A stretch of DNA of 64,000 nucleotides, taken from positions 124,001 through 188,000 of the forward strand of contig NZ_PYSY02000001.1 of the NCBI RefSeq assembly GCF_003049685.1. The letters are read 5' to 3'. The translations under genes were made by a program, and so were the position numbers. Origin of the DNA: Brucella pituitosa (lineage in GTDB: Bacteria > Pseudomonadota > Alphaproteobacteria > Rhizobiales > Rhizobiaceae). Every line of letters begins with the position of its first letter. Positions within the stretch are counted from its first letter, which is position 1. Positions 1-9,953 of this stretch are shown here, piece by piece. The notes under the pieces were generated by a model. It was not told the DNA's origin. It saw only the letters and a program-made list of their open reading frames with translations, and made no database searches.

Positions 1-631
<631 letters not shown>

Positions 632-772
632 TCATTCCAGCAGAACAAAGCGCGGAAACCCCGGGAGGCAAGGGGGGAACTGAAGGGGCGTCCGGTGAGG
701 CGAAAACTACGCCCTGAATCCGTGTTCGATAATACCGATTTATTTTCACGGGTTATTCTATATTTTAGAACA

Positions 773-1690
773 ATGAATCGAAATCAGCTTTCCCAACTGG
801 CCGTTCTGGCCGCAGTTGCAGCCCATGGCAGTTTTCGCGGTGCGGCGAGAGAATTGTCAATTGCGCCATCCGCAGTCAGTCATGCTGTTGCAGCCCTTGA
901 AGACAGTCTTGGTATTCGGCTTTTGTCGCGCACCACGCGCAGCGTGGCGCCCACCGATGCCGGACGACAGTTACTGGAACGGCTCGCGCCTGCGCTTGAG
1001 GAAATTCATCAGGCGCTGGGAGCTGCGATTGAAGCACGCGAGCGCCCGGCGGGCACGCTGAGAATTACGATGCCACACATCGCTGCACAGTTTGTCATTG
1101 CACCGCGGCTTGGTGAATTTGCTGAAGCCTATCCGGATATCACGCTTGATCTGACAGTCGAAAGCGCTTTCACCGATATTGTATCGGCGGGTTTTGATGC
1201 GGGAATGCGGCTCGGTGAAAGTCTCGAAGCGGATATGATCTGCGCCCGTCTTACCGGTGATCTGCGTGCGGCAATCGTGGCGTCGCCCTCCTATCTTGCA
1301 ACAGTAGCCATCCCCGAACATCCCAATGATCTGATGCAGCATCACTGTGTGCGTCATCGCTTTGCCAGTGGGCGTATCTATCGCTGGGAGTTTGAAAAAG
1401 CGGGTGAGGAGCTGGAAGTTGCCATCAACGGCCCACTCATCCTCAATGATGACAGGCTGATTCTCGATGCCATTCTCAACGGCGCCGGTCTTGCCTATCT
1501 GTTCGAAGACTACGTTCGCGATGCGCTGGAGGACGGACGTCTGGTCAGAGTGCTGGAAGATTGGTGCCAGCCTTTTGCGGGCCTTTATCTTTATTACCCA
1601 AGCCGCCGCCAGATGCGGCCCGCTCTGCGCGCATTCATCGATTTCTTTCGCGGATCTTATGAGATGCAACACCGTTTTATGGGAGCGTAA
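773..1690 (+). CDS. LysR-family transcriptional regulator
   Basis: DNA-binding regulator of 305 residues, a standard LysR length. The N-terminal winged helix-turn-helix spans about residues 2-60, with the segment GSFRGAARELSIAPSAVSHA followed by ALEDSLGIRLLSRTTR. The rest is a periplasmic-binding-like effector domain, in the subgroup related to aldehyde and quinone responsive regulators. I chose the ATG at 773 because the family begins at this MNRNQLSQL segment; an in-frame upstream start at 695 would add 26 residues that do not look conserved. It is divergent from the aldo/keto reductase across about 180 bp, the usual LysR arrangement with its target, so control of that gene is inferred. Confidence 0.92.
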   Translation: MNRNQLSQLAVLAAVAAHGSFRGAARELSIAPSAVSHAVAALEDSLGIRLLSRTTRSVAPTDAGRQLLERLAPALEEIHQALGAAIEARERPAGTLRITMPHIAAQFVIAPRLGEFAEAYPDITLDLTVESAFTDIVSAGFDAGMRLGESLEADMICARLTGDLRAAIVASPSYLATVAIPEHPNDLMQHHCVRHRFASGRIYRWEFEKAGEELEVAINGPLILNDDRLILDAILNGAGLAYLFEDYVRDALEDGRLVRVLEDWCQPFAGLYLYYPSRRQMRPALRAFIDFFRGSYEMQHRFMGA

Positions 1691-1866
1691 GGCATTTCGT
1701 TCTGCCGAACCTCATTGGAACGCTTCGGTGATGCGAATTTTTTGTTTCATATTCGGCATTAATCGTGCCATCGATAGCCACAAAATATGATGCTGAGGCG
1801 CGTTGCGCCTACTGGAACTCTGCTTGAAAGCACGAGACCAGGCAAAGTTTGGAAGAAGGGAATAGC

Positions 1867-2853
1867 ATGTTTCGTTGGGGTATTCTTTCCACCGCCAAGA
1901 TTGGTGTCACGCAGGTCATTCCGGCGCTCAGTGCTTCTGACAATGGTGTGGTTCATGCGATTGCCAGCCGCGATCATGCTCGCGCTCGCGCTGTTGCTGA
2001 CCGTTTTGGCGCGCCGCTCGCCTTCGGTTCCTATGAAGAACTGCTGGCGAGTGACGAAGTGGATGGCGTTTATATTCCGCTGCCGACCTCGCAGCATATT
2101 GAATGGACACTGAAAGCGGCGCAGGCTGGCAAGCATGTGCTTTGTGAAAAGCCGATTGCGTTGAAGGCCGACGATATCGATCAGCTGATTGCCGCGCGCG
2201 ACAAGCATAAGGTTACGGTCGCCGAAGCCTTCATGGTCTATTACCATCCACAATGGATCAAGCTGCGTTTTCTTCTGCAAGAAGGTGCAATTGGCACTCT
2301 GCGTCATGTGCAGGGCGCATTCAGCTATTTCAACAATGATCCGGGCAATATGCGCAATCAGCCGGAGCTTGGCGGCGGTGCGCTGCCGGATATCGGCGTG
2401 TATCCGACCGTGGTGACGCGCATGGTGACCGGAAAAGAGCCACTTTCGGTTCAGGCCTCAGTTGAGTTCGATCCGAAGTTCGGCACCGATCGCTATGCCA
2501 ATGTGTCGGCGCGATTCGATGGTTTCGACCTGACTTTCTATGTCGCAACCCAGCTTGGCGCCCGCCAGACCATGGTTTTCCACGGCGACAAGGGCTTTAT
2601 CGAAGTTCATGCACCATTTAATACTGGCAAATATGGTCATGGCCGCATTACGCTCTATAATGGTGGGCATACGGAAGCGACCGAATGGTCGTTCTCCGAT
2701 ACAAACCACTACCAGCTTCAGGCCGAAAACTTCGTGCGTGCCACGAAAGGTGAAGGTGTGATGCTGTTTTCTCTGGAAAACTCGAAGGCAAATCAGAAAT
2801 TCATCGATGCGATTTATCGTGCTGGTAAAAGCGACGGCTTCGTGAATGTCTGA
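1867..2853 (+). CDS. Gfo/Idh/MocA-family oxidoreductase
   Basis: NAD(P)-dependent dehydrogenase, probably acting on a sugar, inositol or related polyol; 328 residues. The N-terminal Rossmann fold starts [10 protein letters not shown] and contains the family signature CEKPIAL, with Glu94-Lys95-Pro96 of the EKP motif; the C-terminal half is the GFO_IDH_MocA alpha/beta domain. Start at the ATG of MFRWGIL, preceded by the purine-rich GAAGAAGGGAA; a TTG six codons upstream is in frame but overlaps this ribosome binding site. It stands alone between a LysR gene and dnaK, so context gives no substrate. Confidence 0.9.
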   Translation: MFRWGILSTAKIGVTQVIPALSASDNGVVHAIASRDHARARAVADRFGAPLAFGSYEELLASDEVDGVYIPLPTSQHIEWTLKAAQAGKHVLCEKPIALKADDIDQLIAARDKHKVTVAEAFMVYYHPQWIKLRFLLQEGAIGTLRHVQGAFSYFNNDPGNMRNQPELGGGALPDIGVYPTVVTRMVTGKEPLSVQASVEFDPKFGTDRYANVSARFDGFDLTFYVATQLGARQTMVFHGDKGFIEVHAPFNTGKYGHGRITLYNGGHTEATEWSFSDTNHYQLQAENFVRATKGEGVMLFSLENSKANQKFIDAIYRAGKSDGFVNV

Positions 2854-2906
2854 AGAGGCTGTAAAGTTTGACAGGCAGGAATCTTTCGATGCCTTACAGG
2901 TTGTGA

Positions 2907-2938
2907 CTTGCAGTGAAAAAGAGCCTTTCTTATATACG
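2907..2938 (+). promoter_or_regulatory. Probable RpoH (sigma-32) heat-shock promoter of dnaK
   Basis: CTTG at 2907-2910, an 18-base spacer, then CTTATATACG at 2929-2938. The second element fits the published alphaproteobacterial heat-shock -10 consensus CYTATNTNNG at every fixed position, and the -35 core CTTG is exact. It lies about 145 bp upstream of the dnaK start, in the right orientation. Read directly from sequence; activity is inferred. Confidence 0.75.
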
Positions 2939-3083
2939 CCACGCACGAGGCTTTGATGACAGGCCCGGTTGATCAATGGTGATCTTCCGTACCGCAACCT
3001 TGAAGCAAGCATTGTGAAATCGATAGGAGCCGCTTATGGAACGCTCGGTAGAGGTCCTGGCGGTTTGCTGAATGGAGAGAAAT

Positions 3084-4994
3084 ATGGCTAAAGTTATTGG
3101 TATCGATCTGGGAACGACCAACTCCTGCGTTGCCGTCATGGACGGAAAAAACGCGAAGGTCATCGAAAATGCTGAAGGTGCTCGCACGACGCCTTCGATC
3201 ATCGCTTTCAGCGAAAGTGACGAACGCCTCGCTGGTCAGCCTGCGAAGCGTCAGGCTGTCACTAACCCTGAAGGCACCCTGTTTGCCGTAAAGCGCCTTA
3301 TTGGCCGCCGCTTTGATGACCCAATGGTCACCAAGGACAAGGATCTTGTGCCTTACAAGATCGTCAAGGGTGACAATGGCGATGCTTGGGTAGAAACCCA
3401 CGGCAAGAAATATTCGCCATCGCAGGTTTCTGCGATGATCCTTCAGAAGATGAAGGAAACCGCTGAATCCTATCTGGGTGAAACTGTTACCCAGGCCGTT
3501 ATTACGGTTCCGGCATACTTCAACGATGCCCAGCGTCAGGCAACCAAGGATGCCGGCAAGATCGCTGGTCTTGAAGTTCTGCGTATCATCAACGAACCAA
3601 CTGCTGCAGCTCTTGCTTATGGTCTCGACAAGAGCGAAGGCAAGACGATTGCTGTTTACGATCTTGGCGGCGGCACGTTCGACGTTTCGGTTCTCGAAAT
3701 CGGTGACGGCGTGTTTGAAGTGAAGTCCACCAACGGTGACACGTTCCTCGGCGGTGAAGACTTTGACATGCGTCTGGTCGAATATCTGGTTGCCGAGTTC
3801 AAGAAGGAACAGGGCATCGATCTTAAGAAAGACAAGCTTGCTCTGCAGCGCCTCAAGGAAGCTGCCGAAAAAGCCAAGATCGAGCTTTCGTCCGCTCAGC
3901 AGACCGAAATCAACCTGCCATTCATCACGGCTGACCAGACCGGTCCTAAGCACCTTGCAATCAAGCTTTCGCGTTCGAAGTTTGAAAGCCTTGTTGACGA
4001 CCTCGTTCAGCGCACGGTCGAGCCATGCAAGGCAGCTCTTCGCGATGCAGGCCTGAAGGCTGGTGATATCGATGAAGTGGTTCTGGTTGGCGGTATGACC
4101 CGTATGCCGAAGATTCAGGAAGTCGTTAAGGCTTTCTTCGGCAAGGAACCACACAAGGGCGTGAACCCGGACGAAGTTGTTGCCATGGGCGCAGCAATTC
4201 AGGGCGGCGTTCTGCAGGGCGACGTCAAGGACGTTCTGCTGCTCGACGTGACCCCGCTTTCGCTCGGCATTGAAACGCTCGGTGGCGTGTTCACCCGCCT
4301 GATCGAACGCAACACGACGATCCCGACCAAGAAGTCGCAGACCTTCTCGACCGCTGAAGACAATCAGTCGGCCGTGACGATCCGCGTGTTCCAGGGCGAG
4401 CGTGAAATGGCTGCCGACAACAAGATCCTCGGCCAGTTCGACCTCGTTGGCATTCCGCCGGCACCGCGTGGCGTTCCACAGATCGAAGTGACCTTCGACA
4501 TCGACGCCAACGGTATCGTGAACGTGTCCGCAAAGGACAAGGGCACAGGCAAGGAACACCAGATCCGCATTCAGGCATCGGGTGGTCTTTCGGATGCTGA
4601 CATCGAAAAGATGGTCAAGGACGCTGAAGCAAATGCTGAAGCCGACAAGCAGCGCCGCGATGCGGTTGAAGCCAAGAACCAGGGTGAGAGCCTGCTTCAT
4701 TCGTCTGAAAAGTCGTTGAAGGAATATGGTGACAAGGTTTCGGCCGAAGACAAGCAGGCAATTGAAGGCGCAATCGCAGCGCTGAAGACCTCGCTTGAAG
4801 GCGACGATGCTGAAGATATCAAGGCGAAGACGCAGACACTTGCCGAAGCTTCGATGAAGCTCGGACAGGCCATGTATGAAGCAGCACAGGCTGCTGAAGA
4901 AGGTGGCGCTGAAGGTGGTGAGCATGCTTCTTCCAACGACGATGTCGTAGACGCCGATTACGAAGAAATCGACGACGACAAGAAAAAGTCGTAA
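3084..4994 (+). CDS. dnaK: Chaperone DnaK (Hsp70)
   Basis: ATP-dependent Hsp70 chaperone, 636 residues, working with DnaJ and GrpE in protein folding and in feedback on the heat-shock sigma factor. The nucleotide-binding domain opens [20 protein letters not shown] and carries the Hsp70 signatures [15 protein letters not shown] and [13 protein letters not shown]; the substrate-binding domain follows from about residue 385, ending in an acidic tail [11 protein letters not shown]. The start is the ATG at 3084, as in all DnaK proteins; an in-frame ATG four codons earlier is less likely. It is followed by dnaJ after 188 bp with a hairpin between, so dnaJ may be partly transcribed from the dnaK promoter. 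The long reverse-strand frame opposite this gene is a shadow. Confidence 0.99.
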   Translation: MAKVIGIDLGTTNSCVAVMDGKNAKVIENAEGARTTPSIIAFSESDERLAGQPAKRQAVTNPEGTLFAVKRLIGRRFDDPMVTKDKDLVPYKIVKGDNGDAWVETHGKKYSPSQVSAMILQKMKETAESYLGETVTQAVITVPAYFNDAQRQATKDAGKIAGLEVLRIINEPTAAALAYGLDKSEGKTIAVYDLGGGTFDVSVLEIGDGVFEVKSTNGDTFLGGEDFDMRLVEYLVAEFKKEQGIDLKKDKLALQRLKEAAEKAKIELSSAQQTEINLPFITADQTGPKHLAIKLSRSKFESLVDDLVQRTVEPCKAALRDAGLKAGDIDEVVLVGGMTRMPKIQEVVKAFFGKEPHKGVNPDEVVAMGAAIQGGVLQGDVKDVLLLDVTPLSLGIETLGGVFTRLIERNTTIPTKKSQTFSTAEDNQSAVTIRVFQGEREMAADNKILGQFDLVGIPPAPRGVPQIEVTFDIDANGIVNVSAKDKGTGKEHQIRIQASGGLSDADIEKMVKDAEANAEADKQRRDAVEAKNQGESLLHSSEKSLKEYGDKVSAEDKQAIEGAIAALKTSLEGDDAEDIKAKTQTLAEASMKLGQAMYEAAQAAEEGGAEGGEHASSNDDVVDADYEEIDDDKKKS

Positions 4995-5014
4995 GCCTTG
5001 TCCGTAAAGCTTAA

Positions 5015-5037
5015 GCCCGGGTCATTCCCGGGCCTTT
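5015..5037 (+). terminator. Hairpin between dnaK and dnaJ, weak terminator or attenuator
   Basis: A 7-bp perfect stem GCCCGGG (5015-5021) and CCCGGGC (5027-5033) with loop TCATT, followed only by CTTTG. The poor U tract suggests partial termination or mRNA end protection, which would make dnaK more abundant than dnaJ. Confidence 0.6.
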
Positions 5038-5182
5038 GCGGCCTTTCGGGACGGTTGCACCGGACGGACAAAAATAAAAACAGTCCAGCAGACAGGTCAT
5101 TCAGAGGCCGCTTTGCGAAAAATGGGACCGTGGAGACGCAATCCGGAAAATGGATGCGATCCAGCCGTCGGGATAACGAACT

Positions 5183-6322
5183 ATGAAGATCGATTATTAC
5201 GAAGCTCTGGGTGTGGAGCGAACTGCAGACGATAAGGTGCTCAAAACCGCCTTTCGCAAGCTCGCCATGGAGTACCATCCGGATCGCAATCCGAATAATC
5301 CGGATGCAGAGCGCAAGTTCAAGGAAATCGGCGAAGCCTATGAAACGCTGAAAGACCCGCAAAAGCGCGCAGCCTACGACCGTTTCGGTCATGCAGCCTT
5401 TGAAAATGGCGGCATGGGCAATGGTTTTGGTGGTGGCGGCGGTTTCGGTGGAGCCGGTGGTTTTGCCGATATTTTCGAAGATATTTTTGGCGAGATGATG
5501 GGTGGCGGTCGCCGTCGCTCCAATGGCGGACGCGAACGCGGCGCCGATCTGCGCTACAATATGGAAGTCACCCTTGAGGAAGCCTATTCCGGCAAGGCCG
5601 CACAGATCCGTGTGCCGACATCCATGACCTGTGATGAATGCTCGGGTTCGGGCGCTAAGGCCGGTTCGCAGCCGACCACTTGTACCATGTGTTCGGGTGC
5701 GGGTCGTGTACGTGCTGCGCAGGGGTTCTTCTCTGTAGAGCGCACCTGCCCAACTTGTAACGGTCGCGGTCAGATCATCAAGGACCCTTGCGGCAAGTGT
5801 CACGGTCAGGGCCGTGTGACGCAGGAGCGCTCGCTATCAGTCAATATTCCGGCTGGTATTGAAGACGGCACGCGTATTCGTCTCGCAGGCGAAGGTGAAG
5901 CCGGAACGCGGGGTGGCCCATCGGGCGATCTGTACATTTTCCTGTCGGTCAAACCACATGAGTTTTTCCAGCGTGATGGCGCTGATCTTTACTGCAAAGT
6001 GCCGATCTCGATGACCACGGCGGCACTGGGCGGAGATTTTGAAGTCTCCACGCTCGACAGCACCCAGACGCGTGTGAAGGTGCCCGAAGGCACCCAGAAT
6101 GCCAAACAGTTCCGCCTCAAGGGCAAAGGCATGCCGGTTTTGCGCCAGCAGGCAGTGGGCGATCTCTATATCCAGATCGATATTGAGACACCGCAGAACC
6201 TGTCCAAACGCCAGCGTGAGTTGCTTGAGGAATTTGAACAACTCTCGTCCAAGGAGAACAGCCCGAAATCGGCAGGCTTCTTCTCGCGGATGAAGGAGTT
6301 TTTCGAAGGCATAGGTGAGTGA
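5183..6322 (+). CDS. dnaJ: Chaperone DnaJ (Hsp40)
   Basis: Type I Hsp40 co-chaperone that delivers unfolded clients to DnaK and stimulates its ATPase; 379 residues, the normal length. J domain at residues 1-70 with the HPD motif at 32-34 (EYHPDRNP); Gly/Phe-rich linker around 75-95 ([14 protein letters not shown]); four zinc-finger CxxCxGxG repeats ([32 protein letters not shown]); then the C-terminal client-binding domains. It starts at ATG 5183, beginning [11 protein letters not shown]. It ends just before a strong terminator at 6328, closing the dnaK-dnaJ unit. Confidence 0.99.
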   Translation: MKIDYYEALGVERTADDKVLKTAFRKLAMEYHPDRNPNNPDAERKFKEIGEAYETLKDPQKRAAYDRFGHAAFENGGMGNGFGGGGGFGGAGGFADIFEDIFGEMMGGGRRRSNGGRERGADLRYNMEVTLEEAYSGKAAQIRVPTSMTCDECSGSGAKAGSQPTTCTMCSGAGRVRAAQGFFSVERTCPTCNGRGQIIKDPCGKCHGQGRVTQERSLSVNIPAGIEDGTRIRLAGEGEAGTRGGPSGDLYIFLSVKPHEFFQRDGADLYCKVPISMTTAALGGDFEVSTLDSTQTRVKVPEGTQNAKQFRLKGKGMPVLRQQAVGDLYIQIDIETPQNLSKRQRELLEEFEQLSSKENSPKSAGFFSRMKEFFEGIGE

Positions 6323-6327
6323 AAGAA

Positions 6328-6352
6328 GGGAGCCGTTTGGCTCCCTTTTTTT
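6328..6352 (+). terminator. Rho-independent terminator after dnaJ
   Basis: Stem GGGAGCC (6328-6334), loop GTTT, stem GGCTCCC (6339-6345), then seven T. Textbook intrinsic terminator. Confidence 0.92.
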
Positions 6353-6434
6353 AATACATTCCTTAATGTTGCCTTGCCTAAATACTCCAATGCGGCATAA
6401 ACTTGCCTGATAACGACAATGGGAGCAGTGAAGA

Positions 6435-7034
6435 ATGGCAGGGCAGCTCGGCAGGAAACTGGCCGCTAAGTTCGATGAAGAAATCCGTTTTTTCAAAGGT
6501 TGGATAGACGGACCAAAAGCGGTCGGCGCGATATTGCCGACAAGTTCGATTACGGCGCGACGCATGGCGAGTGTCATCGATACGAAATCAGGACTGCCTG
6601 TTTTAGAACTCGGACCAGGCACAGGCGTCATTACTAAAGCCATTCTCGCCCATGGTGTGAAGCCGTCCGATCTCTACTGCGTTGAATACTCATCTGACTT
6701 TGTCGATCATCTTGACCGGACTTTTCCTGACGTGAACATCATTCAGGGAGACGTATTCGATCTCGATCAGGCGCTTGGCGACATGAAAGATCAGAAATTC
6801 GACAGCATCGTTTCCGCTGTTCCCATGCTGAACTTTCCGATGGAAAGCCGCATTCAGCTGATGGAGAGCCTGTTGTTGCGTATGCCGCGCGGTCGTCCTT
6901 TGATCCAGATCACTTATGGTCCGCGTCCACCGGTTCCGGCAGGCAAGGGCAATTACATTGTGCAGCATTATGATTTTGTCGTGCGCAACGTACCGCCTGC
7001 GCAGCTCTGGGTCTATCGCAGCCCGCTTGCCTGA
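6435..7034 (+). CDS. pmtA: Phospholipid N-methyltransferase PmtA
   Basis: SAM-dependent methyltransferase, 199 residues, of the rhizobial PmtA type that methylates phosphatidylethanolamine in steps to phosphatidylcholine at the inner membrane. The N-terminal FFKGWIDGPKAVGAILPTS is characteristic of this group. The SAM-binding motif I is VLELGPGTGV at about 56-65, and SAVPMLNFP matches the post-II region. Phosphatidylcholine is a major membrane lipid in Brucella and rhizobia. The position after dnaJ agrees with what I recall of Brucella gene order. A related rRNA dimethyladenosine-type enzyme is the main alternative but is less likely given the N-terminus. Confidence 0.85.
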   Translation: MAGQLGRKLAAKFDEEIRFFKGWIDGPKAVGAILPTSSITARRMASVIDTKSGLPVLELGPGTGVITKAILAHGVKPSDLYCVEYSSDFVDHLDRTFPDVNIIQGDVFDLDQALGDMKDQKFDSIVSAVPMLNFPMESRIQLMESLLLRMPRGRPLIQITYGPRPPVPAGKGNYIVQHYDFVVRNVPPAQLWVYRSPLA

Positions 7035-7048
7035 TAACTGGAGTAACA

Positions 7049-7627
7049 ATGACTGCACGAATTCTCGTTTTTGCGGGTTCTATCCGCACGGGTGCATTTT
7101 CGGGACAGATGGCCGATGCAGCCGAAAAAGAACTCACGCGACAGGGTGCGAAGGTCATGCGCATAACGCTGGCCGATTATCAGCTTCCAATCATGAATGA
7201 AGATCTGGAAGCCGAAGAGGGTATTCCTGAAAATGCCATGAAGCTTGCCCGACTCTTTGCCGGGCATGACGGGCTGATGATCTGTTCGCCGGAATATAAT
7301 GCGTCGATCCCGCCGCTGCTTAAAAATACAGTTGATTGGGTCAGCCGCATTTCCAGGGATGGTGACAAGCCGTTTAGGCCTTATGCGGGTTTGACGGTTG
7401 GGCTTTGCTCGACTTCCAACGGTGCCTTTGCCGGTATGCGCGGGCTTTATCACTTGCGCGCTGTTCTGATGAATTGCGGCACGCAGATTGTGACAGAGCA
7501 ATGCTCGGTTGGTGGTGCGGCCGACGCTTTCAATGATGATGGTACACTCAGGAACGAGCGTCACGCCAAAATGCTGAGCGCTGTTTGTGCGAGCCTTATC
7601 AAACATTCGGTCAATCCGGGACGCTGA
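7049..7627 (+). CDS. NADPH-dependent FMN reductase (flavodoxin-like)
   Basis: Flavoprotein of 192 residues in the NADPH-dependent FMN reductase/ArsH/ChrR group, which reduces flavins, quinones or metal and azo compounds. Flavin phosphate-binding loop GSIRTGAF at residues 10-17 and the isoalloxazine-contacting SPEYNASIPP at 80-89 are clear. It starts 14 bp after pmtA and is probably cotranscribed with it. A 12-bp hairpin follows. The physiological substrate is not evident. Confidence 0.9.
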   Translation: MTARILVFAGSIRTGAFSGQMADAAEKELTRQGAKVMRITLADYQLPIMNEDLEAEEGIPENAMKLARLFAGHDGLMICSPEYNASIPPLLKNTVDWVSRISRDGDKPFRPYAGLTVGLCSTSNGAFAGMRGLYHLRAVLMNCGTQIVTEQCSVGGAADAFNDDGTLRNERHAKMLSAVCASLIKHSVNPGR

Positions 7628-7651
7628 TAAGTCAGCATTATCTGCACATTT

Positions 7652-7685
7652 CAGGGCGCGGTATCTTTCGTACCGCGCCCTGTTG
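7652..7685 (+). terminator. Hairpin terminator after the FMN reductase gene
   Basis: A perfect 12-bp stem CAGGGCGCGGTA (7652-7663) with TACCGCGCCCTG (7671-7682) around the loop TCTTTCG, followed by only a short T-rich run (TTG). Strong hairpin, weak U tract. Confidence 0.65.
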
Positions 7686-7691
7686 TGCGAC

Positions 7692-7792
7692 TAGAGCGCG
7701 GTGCGTCCAACTGGACGCACAAAGGACGCTCTAATCTATTTGATCCACGCATCGTGCTTTCCAAAAATCGGTTCCGATTTTTGGGCCGATGC
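7692..7792. repeat. Mosaic palindromic repeat locus 1 (type A plus a second palindrome)
   Basis: Type A unit at 7692-7733: TAGAGCG and CGCTCTA ends enclose the palindrome GTGCGTCCAACTGGACGCAC. Next to it, 7749-7792 has GCATCG/CGATGC ends around the 24-nt palindrome centred on AAAAATCGGTTCCGATTTTT (7761-7784). Both fall in the gap before pyrF. Similar type A units occur near 8584, 24930 and 63110. Confidence 0.8.
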
Positions 7793-7822
7793 TGTAAAAC
7801 AAAAATCACAGCGGAGATTTCC

Positions 7823-8524
7823 ATGACGACGAAAGATTTGCGCGATCAGCTGATCGTGGGCCTCGACGTGCCAACCGTTGCTGAAGCAGAAAAAGTGGTC
7901 GAAGAACTGGGCGATGCTGTCACGTTCTACAAGATCGGCTATCAGCTGGTGTTTGCGGGCGGTCTCGATTTTGCAAAGAGCCTGATTGCGACCAAGAAAA
8001 AAGTCTTCCTCGACATGAAACTCCTCGACATAGACAACACCATCGCCAAGGGCGTGGAGAATGTCGCGAAGATGGGCGTTTCCATGCTCACCCTCCACGC
8101 TTATCCAAAAGCCATGCGCTCGGCTGTGGAAGCGGCCAAAGGGTCTGATCTTTGCCTGCTGGGTGTGACGGTTCTGACCTCTATGGATGATGCTGATCTC
8201 AAAGAAGCGGGCTATTCCGATACGCCGGAAGCGCTGGTGCTCAAGCGGGCACAGCAGGCGCGTGAGGCTGGCATGGGCGGGATTGTAGCATCGGCTGCTG
8301 AAGCTTACGCCATCCGTCAGGCAATCGGTCCCGATATGGCAGTTGTAACGCCTGGTATTCGTCCGGCGGGAGCCGAGAAGGGCGACCAGAAGCGCGTGAT
8401 GACGCCCGCCGATGCGCTGAAAGCCGGTGCAAGCCATCTCGTTGTTGCGCGACCAATTGTCGGAGCTCAGGATCGCAGGGCTTCGGCCCTTGCCATTCTC
8501 GAAGAAATGCGCTCGGTTGCCTAG
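7823..8524 (+). CDS. pyrF: Orotidine 5'-phosphate decarboxylase
   Basis: Last step of de novo UMP synthesis: decarboxylates OMP to UMP in the cytosol. 233 residues, a TIM barrel of normal size. The catalytic DxKxxD motif is DMKLLDID, with Asp64, Lys66 and Asp69; the phosphate-binding end [10 protein letters not shown] and VARPIVGA are also present. The start is the ATG of [17 protein letters not shown] at 7823; the long upstream in-frame extension would run through the repeat locus and is not real. It is a free-standing gene between two repeat loci, so it probably has its own promoter, which I could not place. Confidence 0.98.
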   Translation: MTTKDLRDQLIVGLDVPTVAEAEKVVEELGDAVTFYKIGYQLVFAGGLDFAKSLIATKKKVFLDMKLLDIDNTIAKGVENVAKMGVSMLTLHAYPKAMRSAVEAAKGSDLCLLGVTVLTSMDDADLKEAGYSDTPEALVLKRAQQAREAGMGGIVASAAEAYAIRQAIGPDMAVVTPGIRPAGAEKGDQKRVMTPADALKAGASHLVVARPIVGAQDRRASALAILEEMRSVA

Positions 8525-8627
8525 AGCATAATTCCTTAAACTTGGATCAGTTTAAGGTAAAATTATGCTCTGATTTTAAAGGGTTAGAGCGACCTTTGGG
8601 CGTCCAATAGGACGCCCGGCGCTCTAA
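8523..8627. repeat. Mosaic palindromic repeat locus 2 (type B plus type A)
   Basis: Type B unit at 8523-8571: AGAGCATAATT and AATTATGCTCT ends with an inner CTTAAAC/GTTTAAG pair; it begins inside the pyrF stop codon. Type A unit at 8584-8627: TTAGAGCG and CGCTCTAA ends around GGGCGTCCAATAGGACGCCC. The B hairpin may also serve to end the pyrF transcript. Confidence 0.8.
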
Positions 8628-8648
8628 TCGATTTCTGAGGAGGACCTA

Positions 8649-8939
8649 ATGACCAAAGCTTATTGGATCGCCCGTGTGGATGCCCGTGATACGGAGCGTT
8701 ACAAGGATTATGTTTCGACCGCTACGCCTGCTTTCGAGCGCTATGGTGCGAAGTTCATTGCACGCGGTGGCAAAGCCGAAGCCGTCGAAGGACCGGGCCG
8801 CGCCCGCAACGTCATCATCGAATTTGAAACCATGCAGCACGCGCTTGATTGCTACAATTCGCCGGAATATCAGGCAGCAAAAGCCATCCGCCAGACTGTA
8901 GCAGATGGCGAAATCGTTATCGTTGAAGGCGTCGCCTGA
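8649..8939 (+). CDS. DUF1330 domain protein
   Basis: Small cytosolic protein of 96 residues, all of it a DUF1330 (dimeric alpha+beta barrel) domain: it begins TKAYWIARVDARD and ends DGEIVIVEGVA, with the conserved RNVIIEFETMQHAL and YNSPEYQAAKAIR segments. A strong ribosome binding site GAGGAGG precedes the ATG. The function of the family is unknown. It is convergent with the SMP-30 gene, and the two stop codons abut with no base between them. Confidence 0.93.
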   Translation: MTKAYWIARVDARDTERYKDYVSTATPAFERYGAKFIARGGKAEAVEGPGRARNVIIEFETMQHALDCYNSPEYQAAKAIRQTVADGEIVIVEGVA

Positions 8940-9812
8940 TTATAATCTTACTGGCGGGTCGTGACGGCCCGCGACAGACAGATCAAGCAATATGACCTTG
9001 CCCGCATGCGGATCCGCATTGCGGGCATTTTCATTCATGCCTTCATGTGCACTGGTGACAATCAGGACAGAGGCGTCGGCACCAATGAAAGCCGGGCAGG
9101 TTGGCTGGGTAACGGGCAGTTTGATTGAGCGTAAGAGACGCCCGTGCGGCGAATAAGCGTTCAGCGCACTGCCACCCCAGCAAGCATTCCACAGTGTTCC
9201 TTCTGCATCCACCACCGAGCCATCAACACCGCCATCTTCGACACGATGGTGAAAGACGCTTTTCTCCGATGTCGGCAGGCCGGTTTCGGGATCCGTGTCG
9301 ACGCGCCAGATGATGTTACGGTCGGTATCTGCAAAATAAGCGATCTTGCCATCTGGCGAAAAACAGATGGAATTGGTGATCGTGATGCCAGAGAAAAGCT
9401 TTTTGACTTGCCCCTCGCGATACCACCAGATCGAACCTGCATCCGGTTCCGCTTTTTTGCCCATCGTGCCGATCCAGAAGGAACCGGATGGGTGCACACG
9501 GGCATCATTGGAGCGCGTGGCGTCGTTATCGGCTTCGAGCGGATGGTGCAGCGTCAGACGTCCATTGGCGCGCTCGCGCACAAAAAGCCCGTGCTCGCTG
9601 ACTATCAACTGCCGCTCACGATCGATAACCGCAAGTGCGCTGGCTTTCATGCCGAGATCATGCGTGCGGATTTCACCGCTATCGTCTTTCTCGATCAGCC
9701 TTTGGCCCAGAATATCGAACCACCAGCACTGACCGGTCAGCTGATCATAGCCCGGACCTTCCCCCAGTTCTGCGATATGTTCGGCAAATATGGTTGTGTT
9801 GACTACGCTCAC
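8940..9812 (-). CDS. SMP-30/gluconolactonase family protein
   Basis: Six-bladed beta-propeller hydrolase of 290 residues, probably a metal-dependent sugar lactonase (gluconolactonase, L-arabinolactonase or similar). Conserved metal-site residues are visible in context: Glu18 in ELGEGPGYD, the segment RSNDARVHPSGSFWIGTM, ITNSICFSPDGKIAYFADT, and the catalytic-type Asp in DGSVVDAEGTLWNACWGG. It starts at GTG 9812, which I accept because GGGAGGAACAG lies directly upstream at good spacing. It stands alone on this strand, so the sugar is not known. Confidence 0.9.
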   Translation of the reverse strand: MSVVNTTIFAEHIAELGEGPGYDQLTGQCWWFDILGQRLIEKDDSGEIRTHDLGMKASALAVIDRERQLIVSEHGLFVRERANGRLTLHHPLEADNDATRSNDARVHPSGSFWIGTMGKKAEPDAGSIWWYREGQVKKLFSGITITNSICFSPDGKIAYFADTDRNIIWRVDTDPETGLPTSEKSVFHHRVEDGGVDGSVVDAEGTLWNACWGGSALNAYSPHGRLLRSIKLPVTQPTCPAFIGADASVLIVTSAHEGMNENARNADPHAGKVILLDLSVAGRHDPPVRL

Positions 9813-9953
9813 CTGTTCCTCCCGGGCTTTGCCGTTTCAACATAATGAAGGGCAGGGCCGCGATCCAGCTACAAATATTTGTGTAAGCAGAAAGGGCTAT
9901 GTTGCATACAAATTCCGTTTTAAGTTCCGGCAACTGAGAATCGCGAGGAAATC

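Noticed and set aside
2973..4925. 650-residue open frame antisense to dnaK
   Set aside because: A shadow of dnaK caused by codon bias; no recognisable domain and dnaK is certain.
4998..5186. 62-residue ORF between dnaK and dnaJ
   Set aside because: It covers the intergenic hairpin, has basic low-information sequence, and overlaps the dnaJ start; no family features.
7692..7792. Reading the palindromes as attachment sites or insertion-sequence ends
   Set aside because: They recur in modular form at many loci with no adjacent recombinase or transposase and no target duplication that I can see, so a dispersed repeat family is the simpler reading.
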